From: Thermoplasmatales archaeon
GTDB taxonomy: Archaea; Thermoplasmatota; E2; DHVEG-1
DNA length: 64,000 nt
Assembly: GCA_030672305.1 (NCBI GenBank)
Contig: DAOVGR010000004.1
Span: forward strand, 1 to 64,000
Direction: 5' to 3'
The translations under genes and the position numbers were made by a program. The notes under the pieces are model-generated. The model was given only the letters and a program-made list of their open reading frames with translations. It was not told the origin of the DNA and searched no databases. Of the stretch, positions 40,701 through 48,976 are shown piece by piece (position 1 is the stretch's first letter; each line of letters begins with the position of its first letter).

Positions 40701-40803
40701 CATACCAAGAGGCAGGGCAGTATATCACTCAATACTCCTAAGGTTGTTTGAACAGTTTCCAAATACATTCCCAATATTGCGACAACTACTTGGATCTCAG
40801 TAA
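37777..40803 (+). CDS. Secreted beta-propeller + LanC-like (alpha/alpha toroid) + PKD protein with PRGR...FPILRQLL C-terminus
   Basis: Repeats DILLLKYDTNGNFIWSKTW; LanC-like FGHGTSGPV, WCYGNAGIGKAF, MCHGVAGIADYF; PKD; signal peptide KNNSRKKIITICALPLFICISIFPFAQS only in frame from ATA at 37777 (GGGAGG 7 nt upstream). Confidence 0.85.
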   Translation: MKNNSRKKIITICALPLFICISIFPFAQSGYMPEATVEENRFSLSEKLNGMKNTFHISESGNYNPIWIETYDNAWVTSIDVYNGYIYVAGSVNSIPQKQNDILLLKYDTNGNFIWSKTWNKYPYDAAWGIDVYGGYIYVCGYGSDWRSAITYSNILLLKYDTNGNLIWSRDYDDADFDFAYSLLVENNSIYVGGQSNCESLVLKYDLNGYLKWKRTYSESEEMYSEIIQLSSHNGYIYAVGQTEDSKGDDDILILKYDSDSNVVWMRKWETIGSQKAYGIDTTDENVYISGFGDIADVDATGLLLKYNCNGDFLWQTSYEHVKFENIREKNGNIYVTGETTGTSADPLDWDIVIAKFDSEGNLLNEDVVYNSGCDIPRDIDIADDSLYVSGSQGDDALIMKFRLDIFNKKIYSQEKSPIIYSKIQLNDDVRQYLRLNHVYPTYKTAICTEDYLEVITGAADWLICLAEPSGNGYKWPISENEKEYYTNLMEGVPGVSLFLLRVYEVTGEEIYLTYAEEGMNWLISMAVSEGGGYKWPEKETSSYYPTGYYYGAAGIGKVFLDFYQSLKNPIYLQYAEGAASWIRSVNGIKYGCEIIGGAAGIGDFFLKLYDATGDSQYLNYAKVGGDWLISTAEECPVVFLTDVGNPLHRTSPIENGYLWVFVPLYWITSTGFGHGTSGPVYFLAELYNKCNEQKYLECAEKAAKWIIHEAVIEGDGDMQWRWKYMLDQGYSIFSYNTGWCYGNAGIGKAFMSLYEATSNPYYLEILEESTDWLIENAIPDEGGYKWIFRGPRVETSWTLSAIAQMCHGVAGIADYFLDLYTITGNYSYISYGIGATEWLKNVAIEIPEGYKWDWASDYTGYVFGSSGIGLSLLNAYGMNFPPDKPLKPSGPLSGKTGAKYSYKTSTVDPNGDKIKYGWDWDGDEAVDEWTDLYDSGETIETSHSWDKKGIYDIRVKAQDERGLESEWSDPLPVTIPRGRAVYHSILLRLFEQFPNTFPILRQLLGSQ

Positions 40804-40868
40804 TCCAAACCGATCTCTATTTTTTATTATGTTTAGCTTCCATAATGAAAAAACCTATTTTTGCATAA

Positions 40869-41102
40869 TTAAAACTTTGTTTCTGTTAATGTTTTAATGT
40901 TTATTATTCCCTCTATTGATTTAATTTTTTTTACAACAATCCTTTCAAATTTATCATAGTTTTCTGCTTCTACTTTAGCTATAAAATCGTATTCTTCAGA
41001 TAATGGATGAATCTGGATAATCTCTATTACTTTAGTGAGCTCATTATATATCTTATGCTCATAACCTGGTTCAGCTTTAATTAATACAAATCCTATAGTC
41101 AT
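40869..41102 (-). CDS. Stand-alone Lrp/AsnC ligand-binding domain protein
   Basis: IGFVLIKAEPGYEHKIYNELTKVIEIIQIHPLSEEYDFIAKVEAENYDKFERIV. Confidence 0.88.
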   Translation of the reverse strand: MTIGFVLIKAEPGYEHKIYNELTKVIEIIQIHPLSEEYDFIAKVEAENYDKFERIVVKKIKSIEGIINIKTLTETKF

Positions 41103-41289
41103 ATATACCTCTTGTTTGTCATCAATTTCATAACATCTTTTTCTTTAAAAATATAGTCATATGTAATTCTCGTGATAAAATCAGTACTCTCTAATTTTTA
41201 TTATTTTTAACAGTTATTCTGATTAAATACAGCTTAGGAAATATTTAAATCAGAATATTATATTACAATACCATTATCCTAAGGGAGGA

Positions 41290-42954
41290 ATGAGAAAAAG
41301 CATGTATAAGAAATTAGTAGGAATATTTGTTTTGATGCTGTTGATTGCACCTGCTTTTCCAGCAGTAGGGACAGAGACTGAAATTAAAGAAAGAATAATT
41401 GCATCTCCATATATTAATAATCAAGAAGTCTATGAAGCTGATGCTTGCTCTATGCATGATCTTGTAGTAGAATGGGAAAGAATATATGGTGGAGTAAATG
41501 GGGATCTTTTTCGTAATATAAAACAAACACATGATGACGGTTATATAGCAGTTGGAGTGTGGAATAGTACATCTCATTGGCTTGTTAGACTTGATGCTAA
41601 TGGAAATGAGGTTTGGAATACAACTGCTCTTCCTAATTCTAGTCTTTGGCCCCGTTGTTATATTGTTGAACAAACAAGCGATGGAGGATTTATTACTGCT
41701 GGATGCCATGAAGATCCTAACTATGGAATTGGTTATGACAGATGTATTTGGAAGGTTGATGAAAATGGAATTACTGAATGGCTTAAAATTTATGATGATC
41801 CTTTGAATGGTTATCATATGTGTATACAAGAAACAAATGATGGGGGATATATTGTCAGTGGTGAGGAATATATTTCCATTACAGATTGGGATGTTTTTCT
41901 AATGAAAACTGATTCAGTTGGAAATGTTGAATGGCAAAAGACTTACAAATATAGTGAATATGGTGACAATGCATATGCTGTTAGACAGACTCTAGATGGA
42001 GGATATATTTTATCAGGAAGAATAGAGCCTAGTGGTTCAACAGCAGATTTCCTTGTTATAAAAACAGATTCTAATGGAACCGTACAATGGGATAAAACAT
42101 ATGGAGGAAATCAATGGGATCAATCTAATTCAAATGATATATTGCTCTCTAGTGATGGTGGTTATTATTTTTTAGCTGAAACCAGGTCATTTGGTGCAGG
42201 AAATCTAGATATCTGGTTGATTAAAACTGATGCTGATGGAAATATGGAATGGAATAAAACATTTGGTGGAAAATATCAAGATTTGTGTGGAGGAATGGAT
42301 TTTACAAATGATGATGGGATCATCATCGCAGGAACAATAAATAATAATTATTATGTGCCACCAATGGGTGAAGGAATAGTAATAAAGACTGATTTAAATG
42401 GTAATTTAGAATGGCAACAGACATTTGGGGATGAAGAAAATGATCAATTACAAGGCGCATGTTCAACAAATGATGGAGGCTACATTGTTGCAGGTAATAG
42501 TTATTCAACAGGTACATCTGGATTTGGATTGTGGGATGCCTGGTTAATTAAAATAGAGGCTTTTGAGAATAATCCTCCAGAAAAACCAGATAAACCTTCT
42601 GGTAAGAAAAAGATTGATGTTGGAGTAGATTATACTTATAGTAGCAGTACAACTGATTCTAATGGAGACATGTTATATTACCTCTGGGATTGGGGTGATG
42701 ATACCTTCAGCGAATGGCTAGGACCATTTAATTCTGGTGACACTTGTGAAGCATCACATAACTGGACTGAGGAAGGATCTTATTCTATAGCAGTGAAAAC
42801 TATAGATGAACATAGTGCTGAAAGCGATTGGTCAGATCCATTGAGCATCTCAACTCCAAGAACTAGAGCAAAATACAATACATTGCTCATATGGTTGTTT
42901 GATCTCTTCCCAAATGCATTTCCAATATTGCGACAACTTCTTGGATTTCAGTAG
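41290..42954 (+). CDS. Secreted beta-propeller + PKD protein with PRTR...FPILRQLL C-terminus
   Basis: Signal peptide; repeats GGYIVSGEEY..DVFLMKTDSVGNVEWQKTY; PKD STTDSNGDMLYYLWDWGDD. Confidence 0.9.
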   Translation: MRKSMYKKLVGIFVLMLLIAPAFPAVGTETEIKERIIASPYINNQEVYEADACSMHDLVVEWERIYGGVNGDLFRNIKQTHDDGYIAVGVWNSTSHWLVRLDANGNEVWNTTALPNSSLWPRCYIVEQTSDGGFITAGCHEDPNYGIGYDRCIWKVDENGITEWLKIYDDPLNGYHMCIQETNDGGYIVSGEEYISITDWDVFLMKTDSVGNVEWQKTYKYSEYGDNAYAVRQTLDGGYILSGRIEPSGSTADFLVIKTDSNGTVQWDKTYGGNQWDQSNSNDILLSSDGGYYFLAETRSFGAGNLDIWLIKTDADGNMEWNKTFGGKYQDLCGGMDFTNDDGIIIAGTINNNYYVPPMGEGIVIKTDLNGNLEWQQTFGDEENDQLQGACSTNDGGYIVAGNSYSTGTSGFGLWDAWLIKIEAFENNPPEKPDKPSGKKKIDVGVDYTYSSSTTDSNGDMLYYLWDWGDDTFSEWLGPFNSGDTCEASHNWTEEGSYSIAVKTIDEHSAESDWSDPLSISTPRTRAKYNTLLIWLFDLFPNAFPILRQLLGFQ

Positions 42955-43009
42955 TCTAAATCAATCTCTCTTTTTTCTTTTTCAAACAACATAAAATATA
43001 AATACCAAA

Positions 43010-43023
43010 TTAACATGTGTTAA
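43010..43023. promoter_or_regulatory. TTAAC-N4-GTTAA palindrome after TATAAATACC, upstream of hairpin repeat C
   Basis: TTAACATGTGTTAA. Confidence 0.55.
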
Positions 43024-43029
43024 TATTGT

Positions 43030-43112
43030 GGGGTCTAGTTGGAAGTAAGAATGATTTTTTAGGATAATCCTACTTTTTCATGCTTTCCTTCCTCCCTTAA
43101 AGCTAGGCCCCC
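43030..43112 (+). repeat. Structured repeat, copy C
   Basis: GGGGTCTAGTTGGAAGTAAGAATGATTTTTTAGGATAATCCTACTTTTTCATGCTTTCCTTCCTCCCTTAAAGCTAGGCCCCC. Confidence 0.88.
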
Positions 43113-43350
43113 TTTCAATTTATTTTTTTTATTGATTTTTCCGCTCTAATTTTTACCATTTTTTACACAATATCATCGCCTCCCTGACGACTTTTTATCT
43201 TTTTACTTTTACAGGAGAAAATAACTTGTCGGCATCTCTCAAAAAATTGCAAAATGTTTTGTCGTTTTAATGGCGACAAAATGAAAAACTATTTAAACTA
43301 AGAAACCCACGTATTTATTAACAAAAATAAATAATATTGGTGTAAAATTA

Positions 43351-43755
43351 ATGCGGAAAGCAGCAGTAAACAGAGACAAAAGCATCGAAAAAGCAGTAAA
43401 TGATATATTAAAATCTAGGGCTAGATCACGTATTTATATTTATTTGCTGAGAAAAAACGGAGCTAGAACAGAACAAATCATTAAAGGAACAAGGCTTCAC
43501 CCTAGTACGGTCAGAGAAACACTTTCTAAAATGTATGATAATAATCAAATTTACAGAAAAAAAATAAAAAATGATAGTATTGGAAAAAATCCTTACATTT
43601 TCTATCCAATCTCACCAATTAAGCTTTTGAAGAGACATGCACGTGAAATAGAGGATAGATTAAATAAAATCGCAAGTCTAGCATTTTCAAGAGAGAAAGT
43701 AAATAATTACAGACCTGTTGAAATAAATATAGATGAGGGGGTGGATAAAATATGA
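43351..43755 (+). CDS. Winged-helix transcriptional regulator
   Basis: SRIYIYLLRKNGARTEQIIKGTRLHPSTVRETLSKMYDNNQIYRKKI. Confidence 0.8.
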   Translation: MRKAAVNRDKSIEKAVNDILKSRARSRIYIYLLRKNGARTEQIIKGTRLHPSTVRETLSKMYDNNQIYRKKIKNDSIGKNPYIFYPISPIKLLKRHAREIEDRLNKIASLAFSREKVNNYRPVEINIDEGVDKI

Positions 43756-46034
43756 ACATAAAACCAATAGCAAAACTATTTGCTCACCACCCAAAATTGG
43801 TAATTATAACATTTACAGTGCTTTCTATTCTAATAGCCTCACAAGCTTTGAATATTTACATAGAATCTGATCTAACAAAATTTCTTCCAAAAGATGATCC
43901 AGCAATTATTTTATGGGAAGAAATAAATCAAGAATTCAATATTGGAAAAACAATAATAATTCTAGTAGATCAAACAGATAGAGTATATGACATTAGAGAT
44001 CCAAAAGTCCTAATTGAGATGGATGAAATTTATATTAATATTTACGATAAACTTCTAAAAGAAGGAGAAGAAACAGGTATTGCATCAGTAAATAGTTTGG
44101 CACTTTTGATAAAGAAAGAAAATAGGAAAAGTATAGCTGAAGGTGGCAATAATTTTAATGGAATTCCTTATGATCAAAATGATATCTATAAATATATGGA
44201 AAGATTTGAAATTGCTGCTACAAAAGGCATCCTTTATTCAAATACATACAAAATAGCAGTAATTATAATTCAACTTAAAGACGATGCTGATTTTAATCAG
44301 GTTCTATTTAGAACCGAACAAGCAGTAGAAAACAGAGGAACGTCTTATGCAAATATGACAATTACTGGAACAATTGCTTATCAGAACGCAATTCGAGAAG
44401 AGAGCATGAGAAACTTAATCATAATCTTTCCAGTTGCTCTTGTTCTTGTATCAATTGTCCTGTTTTTCTTTCATAGAACTTTGAAAGGATTGATTATTGC
44501 ATTTCTACCTCCAGCATTTGCAATAGCCTTAACATTTGGTATTTTAGGTATGGTTCAACCAGAATTAACAATCATTTCTGTTGCTATAGTTGCATTACTT
44601 ATAGGTCTTGGAGTTGATTATTCGATTCATTTAATGAATAGACTTGCAGAGGAACATGCTATCGAAGACCCAGTGAAAAGAATTGAAAAAATATTGAACC
44701 ATACCGGAAAGGCAGTTTTACTATCTACAATTACAACTGTCATTGGTTTTTCCTCTCTTATGATATCATCTATGTCACCGATGGTAACATTTGGTTTTGG
44801 CTGTGCAATCGGAATATTCTTTTGTTTTATATCTGCAATTATTCTTGTGCCCTGTCTTGCGATAATATTACAATTTAAGAAAAATGGTCGAGTTGTTATC
44901 TGGAAGAAATTTGCAAACTTTGCAGTTAATCATAGAAAAAGAATTCTTTTAATTGCTGGCTTCTTTGCAGTAATCTCACTTGCCGTTTTACCAGAGGTAA
45001 AAACTGATGTAAATTACTTTGAATTGGCACCTAAAGATATCCCTGAAGTTGAAGCGATGTTCAAATACTCTGAGAGTTTTGGTGGTGGTAGTAATTTCAA
45101 TGCATTACTCATTGAAACAGATCCAAATGGTCTTTTAGATCCTGAAATAATTGAAGTATTAGTTAAAATGGAAGATGAGATGAGAGATGTTATTGCATCT
45201 GCTTTTCCATATATAGATGAAAAGAAAATTGAAAAATCAATTTACTCAATTGCTGATGAAATAAAAGAAGTAAGTGACATAATTAACAGAAGTATTGTCG
45301 TTGAAAAATTAGGAGAGTTAGTTGGAATTCAAAAAATTCTATTTGATATGATAGCTGAAGAAGGGATAATTGATAAAGACTTTTCTAAAACAATTATACT
45401 AGTTGGAATTCCTATTTCAAGTAGTATTGAGCAAATTGGAGCAGTTGTAAAAGAAATTAACACAATCGCTTCAAGTACTGTTCTTCCTCAAAATGGTCGT
45501 ATATCAAAGCTTACTGGACAGGATGCAATAACATTAGCTGTTAATAATCGATTAACAGATGAACAAATACGCTCAATGATACTTGCATTAATGCTAGTAC
45601 TTGCTGCATTGATATTTATCTTCAATTCTTCAACATATGGCTTTTTAACAATGATACCTGTGCTATTTGTTTTAATGTGGGAACCAGGTTTTCTTGTTGC
45701 AACAGACATACCCCTTTCACTTGTTACAATCTCAATTGCCTCAATCATGGTTGGAATAGGTATAGACTATGGTGTGCATATTACTCATAGATTTAGGGAA
45801 GAAATAGGTAGAGGCTTGCCTAAAATAGATGCAATAAAGATATCAATTGAAAAAACAGGTTTATCATTAGTGGAAGCAGCTCTAACAACTGTTGCTGGAG
45901 TTGCTTCAATATACTTTATAAATGTTCCAGCTCTTAAAGACTTTGGTATAGTAATAATTTTAATGATATCTCTCTCATGTATAGCTGCTGCATTGATATT
46001 ACCAGTTTTTTACACTTCAAAATCTGTTAAATAA
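43752..46034 (+). CDS. RND/MMPL-family membrane transporter
   Basis: Two SSD-like TM repeats (LIGLGVDYSIHLMNR..., MVGIGIDYGVHITHRFREE). Confidence 0.92.
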   Translation: MNIKPIAKLFAHHPKLVIITFTVLSILIASQALNIYIESDLTKFLPKDDPAIILWEEINQEFNIGKTIIILVDQTDRVYDIRDPKVLIEMDEIYINIYDKLLKEGEETGIASVNSLALLIKKENRKSIAEGGNNFNGIPYDQNDIYKYMERFEIAATKGILYSNTYKIAVIIIQLKDDADFNQVLFRTEQAVENRGTSYANMTITGTIAYQNAIREESMRNLIIIFPVALVLVSIVLFFFHRTLKGLIIAFLPPAFAIALTFGILGMVQPELTIISVAIVALLIGLGVDYSIHLMNRLAEEHAIEDPVKRIEKILNHTGKAVLLSTITTVIGFSSLMISSMSPMVTFGFGCAIGIFFCFISAIILVPCLAIILQFKKNGRVVIWKKFANFAVNHRKRILLIAGFFAVISLAVLPEVKTDVNYFELAPKDIPEVEAMFKYSESFGGGSNFNALLIETDPNGLLDPEIIEVLVKMEDEMRDVIASAFPYIDEKKIEKSIYSIADEIKEVSDIINRSIVVEKLGELVGIQKILFDMIAEEGIIDKDFSKTIILVGIPISSSIEQIGAVVKEINTIASSTVLPQNGRISKLTGQDAITLAVNNRLTDEQIRSMILALMLVLAALIFIFNSSTYGFLTMIPVLFVLMWEPGFLVATDIPLSLVTISIASIMVGIGIDYGVHITHRFREEIGRGLPKIDAIKISIEKTGLSLVEAALTTVAGVASIYFINVPALKDFGIVIILMISLSCIAAALILPVFYTSKSVK

Positions 46035-46040
46035 AGCATC

Positions 46041-46307
46041 TTATTTTTTCTTTGAAAGAACTCTTAATGATTTAATTAAAGGTATATCAAAAACAATATT
46101 TCCAATAATTATTATTATTCCAAGAATAAGTTCACCATTAAAAGCAGAACTGCCCTCTAAAATGCCCCTATTGTACCATTCAAAAATAAATGAAAAACCC
46201 ACAATCAAAGGAAGGCCAATAAGCAAAGGTGTAAACAAAATCTCAGTTCTAATAACTTTAGAGAAATAGAATTCTTTTTTCATATACTTCATTTCTCTTT
46301 TATCCAT
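46041..46307 (-). CDS. Small membrane protein
   Basis: Start reset to MDKREMKYMKK; three TM-like stretches. Confidence 0.6.
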   Translation of the reverse strand: MDKREMKYMKKEFYFSKVIRTEILFTPLLIGLPLIVGFSFIFEWYNRGILEGSSAFNGELILGIIIIIGNIVFDIPLIKSLRVLSKKK

Positions 46308-46314
46308 TCTAATA

Positions 46315-46992
46315 TCACCAGGGCATAATACTTGGATATATAATTTCACCAGGATAACTAAGTCCAAGATATGGGATACTTATCCAAATGATTAACAACA
46401 AAATTGCAGGAATCATTTGAATCATAAAATCATCATCCAACCACCAGAATTTTTTCGTCTCACCAATAATTGCACCAAAACCTCCAACAATAGAAACCAG
46501 TATTATTAATAAAACATCTGACTTAAACCACGTAATTATAAAAAAATACATACACACCAAAAAACCAAGTAGATATACATATTTCTGACTAAAACGCCTT
46601 CTTATTTCACCAATTATTGGGTCTCCCAAGGTCGCACATAAAATACAAGGAATTGCAATTTGCTGAGGAAAAAATCTCAGCAGGATAAGAATAGCAACAG
46701 CAAAAAATACGTAACTACCGATTCTCTTTTTTTCATACATTCTAAGTCCAAAGAAATGGTTACTACTAATCTTTCCAGTTAGTCTAAACACCTCTAAAAT
46801 AATAACAAATACAACAATTAATGGCGGAATCCATAATTTCAAAATATTTATCCAATCAACATCTGGTAATATATAATAAAGTAAAAATGATGCTCCAAAT
46901 GCATGAAAAGCACGTCTGTACCAATGAGCATCAAAATCAAGAGAATAAATTTTTTCCCTAGCATCCTTTAATCGATCAGCTACGTTTACCAT
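46315..46992 (-). CDS. SEC59/polyprenol (dolichol) kinase-like membrane protein
   Basis: WYRRAFHAFGASFLLYYILP, CILCATLGDPIIGEIRRRF, SIVGGFGAIIGE. Confidence 0.7.
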   Translation of the reverse strand: MVNVADRLKDAREKIYSLDFDAHWYRRAFHAFGASFLLYYILPDVDWINILKLWIPPLIVVFVIILEVFRLTGKISSNHFFGLRMYEKKRIGSYVFFAVAILILLRFFPQQIAIPCILCATLGDPIIGEIRRRFSQKYVYLLGFLVCMYFFIITWFKSDVLLIILVSIVGGFGAIIGETKKFWWLDDDFMIQMIPAILLLIIWISIPYLGLSYPGEIIYPSIMPW

Positions 46993-46994
46993 AA

Positions 46995-47687
46995 TTAAAC
47001 AACAGCTTCTTTATTCAGGGTTGAAATGCCTTGTTTCCCTCCTACAATAACCTCGTCAACCAAACCAATAAACAAACCATTTTCCACAGCACCTGGAATG
47101 CTATTTATTTCTATCTCAAATTGTGCTGGGTTCTCAATCCTTTCAAACTCACAATCCAAAATATAATTAGAATTATCTGTAATAAAAGGTTCATCTCCCA
47201 TAACTTTTCTAAGTTCAACCTTACAATCAAACTCCTCAAGTGTCTTTTTGGTAGATGTCCAACCAAATTTTACAACCTCAACAGGGAGAGGAATATCAAT
47301 TCCTAAGCATTTAACAACTTTTGAATCATCGATTACAATTATTACTTTCTTTGAGTTATAAGCAATGATTTTCTCACGAGTTAAAGCTCCACCACCACCT
47401 TTAATAAGATTAAGATTAGAATCAACCTCATCAGCACCATCTATTGTTATATCAATAACAGCATTTTCTTCAAGAGTTGTAAGAGGGATCTTTTCCTCAG
47501 TTGCAATTCTTTTAGTATGCACAGATGTTGGGATTCCTTTAATTTTAAGCCCTTCTCTACATAATTTCCCTAACTTTCTCAATGTGTACTCAACTGTTGA
47601 GCCGGTACCAAGTCCTATAATCATCCCATCTTCTATGTGTTCTATTGCCTTTTCTCCAGCCAGTTTCTTAAGTTCCTCTTTTTCCAA
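46995..47687 (-). CDS. rpiA: Ribose-5-phosphate isomerase A
   Basis: MIIGLGTGSTVEYTLRKLG, ITIDGADEVDSNLNLIKGGGGALTREKIIA. Confidence 0.96.
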   Translation of the reverse strand: MEKEELKKLAGEKAIEHIEDGMIIGLGTGSTVEYTLRKLGKLCREGLKIKGIPTSVHTKRIATEEKIPLTTLEENAVIDITIDGADEVDSNLNLIKGGGGALTREKIIAYNSKKVIIVIDDSKVVKCLGIDIPLPVEVVKFGWTSTKKTLEEFDCKVELRKVMGDEPFITDNSNYILDCEFERIENPAQFEIEINSIPGAVENGLFIGLVDEVIVGGKQGISTLNKEAVV

Positions 47688-47761
47688 AAAGTCACCCAGA
47701 CATGTAATATTGAATTAGTACAAAAATTTATACTTAATATTTTGATTACGAGCATGGAAAT

Positions 47762-48430
47762 ATGCTATTTGAATGTGAAGAGCACGGATACTATCGTGGA
47801 GAAACATGTCCTAAATGTGACAAAAAAGGCAAGTTCTTGATGAGTGAAAATGAACTAAACTCCTTGAGTCGTATTATTGCTGGTGCACTCCGTCATTTTC
47901 CAGAAAAACTGGGCTTGATGATGGATGGTAAAGGATGGGTTGAAATATATTCCCTAATTGAAGCTATTGGTACGAGTAGATCTGGCTTTGATTGGTTACG
48001 CATCCATCATATAGAAGCTCTTGTTAATACTGATAAAAGGCAAAGATATCAGATTGATGGTGGAATGATAAGGGCAACTTATGGTCACACAATAGATGTT
48101 AGTCCTGATGATCTTCCTCTTGCCGATATGGATGAGTTCTATTATCCTGTAACCGAAGAGGAAATAGATATTATACTTGAGGGTGGTCTTCACCCAATCG
48201 ATAGAAAGAAAGTACATCTAAGTGGCAGTATTGAAAAAGCATTAGAAGCAGGGTTGGTTAGAACAGAGGATCCTCTGATTTTAAAGATCGATGGTAAAAA
48301 GACGAGAAAAGATGGTCTAAAAATATATCATGCTGGAAAAGATGTTTATATAACAGATGCAATTGATGCAAAATACATTTCAAAAGTTGCAGATTCAACG
48401 GTAAAAAAAATATTGAAAAAATCTAAGTAA
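47762..48430 (+). CDS. kptA: RNA 2'-phosphotransferase (KptA/Tpt1)
   Basis: LSRIIAGALRHFPEKLGLMMDGKGWVEI, IRATYGHTI, HLSGSIEKALEAG. Confidence 0.93.
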   Translation: MLFECEEHGYYRGETCPKCDKKGKFLMSENELNSLSRIIAGALRHFPEKLGLMMDGKGWVEIYSLIEAIGTSRSGFDWLRIHHIEALVNTDKRQRYQIDGGMIRATYGHTIDVSPDDLPLADMDEFYYPVTEEEIDIILEGGLHPIDRKKVHLSGSIEKALEAGLVRTEDPLILKIDGKKTRKDGLKIYHAGKDVYITDAIDAKYISKVADSTVKKILKKSK

Positions 48431-48463
48431 ATTCCGATTATTTATTCGATTTTCTCATGTTTT

Positions 48464-48487
48464 GGGCTTGTAGTTCAGCTAGGTAGA
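48464..48487 (+). pseudogene. tRNA-Lys 5' fragment (nt 1-24), att-like duplicate
   Basis: GGGCTTGTAGTTCAGCTAGGTAGA vs tRNA-Lys GGGCTTGTAGCTCAGCTAGGTAGA (23/24), homology begins exactly at tRNA nt 1. Confidence 0.85.
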
Positions 48488-48528
48488 AATTTGATACAGT
48501 CTGCTCTTCTGTTAGTTCTAAGGATTAA

Positions 48529-48551
48529 TTTCGTTATATATTATAACGAAA
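48529..48551. promoter_or_regulatory. Perfect inverted repeat operator 1 of HEPN/MNT cassette
   Basis: TTTCGTTATA-TAT-TATAACGAAA. Confidence 0.8.
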
Positions 48552-48567
48552 AGGTTTAAATACCCAT

Positions 48568-48590
48568 TTTCGTTATACAATATTGCGAAA
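48568..48590. promoter_or_regulatory. Imperfect inverted repeat operator 2 of HEPN/MNT cassette
   Basis: TTTCGTTATA-CAA-TATTGCGAAA; with operator 1 flanks TATA-like GGTTTAAATACC. Confidence 0.75.
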
Positions 48591-48598
48591 GTGGTACC

Positions 48599-48976
48599 AT
48601 GGGTAGTAAAGACAATCATTTCAAGCTCTACGAAAATTTTAAAAACGATGCTGAAAATGCTAATAACTTTGAGGGAACACGTGTAGAAGCTTATTTTCTA
48701 TCTGCTTATCATTTGATAGAAACTTGTGCAGCCCAAGACAGAGTTCATATTAACAAACATCAACATGTACGGTCTACACTTACAAGAAATGAGTTTATTT
48801 TTAAAGATAATACTAATAAAATTTGGATGAATTTTCAAAAAATTGAAAACCAACTCCGACCAAAATTTGCATATGGCTTTTTATGGACTGAAACAGATAT
48901 GAAAAATGTTAAAATTTGCTATAAAACAATTGAAAAAATATGCCTTGAAAAATTAGGAGAAGATGTAAATGGATGA
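48599..48976 (+). CDS. HEPN-like small protein, putative toxin of HEPN/MNT module
   Basis: Alpha-helical 125 aa; AYFLSAYHLIETCAAQDRVHINKHQHVRSTLTRNEFIF; 8-bp overlap with MNT gene. Confidence 0.6.
   Translation: MGSKDNHFKLYENFKNDAENANNFEGTRVEAYFLSAYHLIETCAAQDRVHINKHQHVRSTLTRNEFIFKDNTNKIWMNFQKIENQLRPKFAYGFLWTETDMKNVKICYKTIEKICLEKLGEDVNG

Noticed and set aside
48464-48487. Functional second tRNA-Lys
   Set aside because: Only nt 1-24 are present; anticodon, T-arm and 3' acceptor strand are missing.
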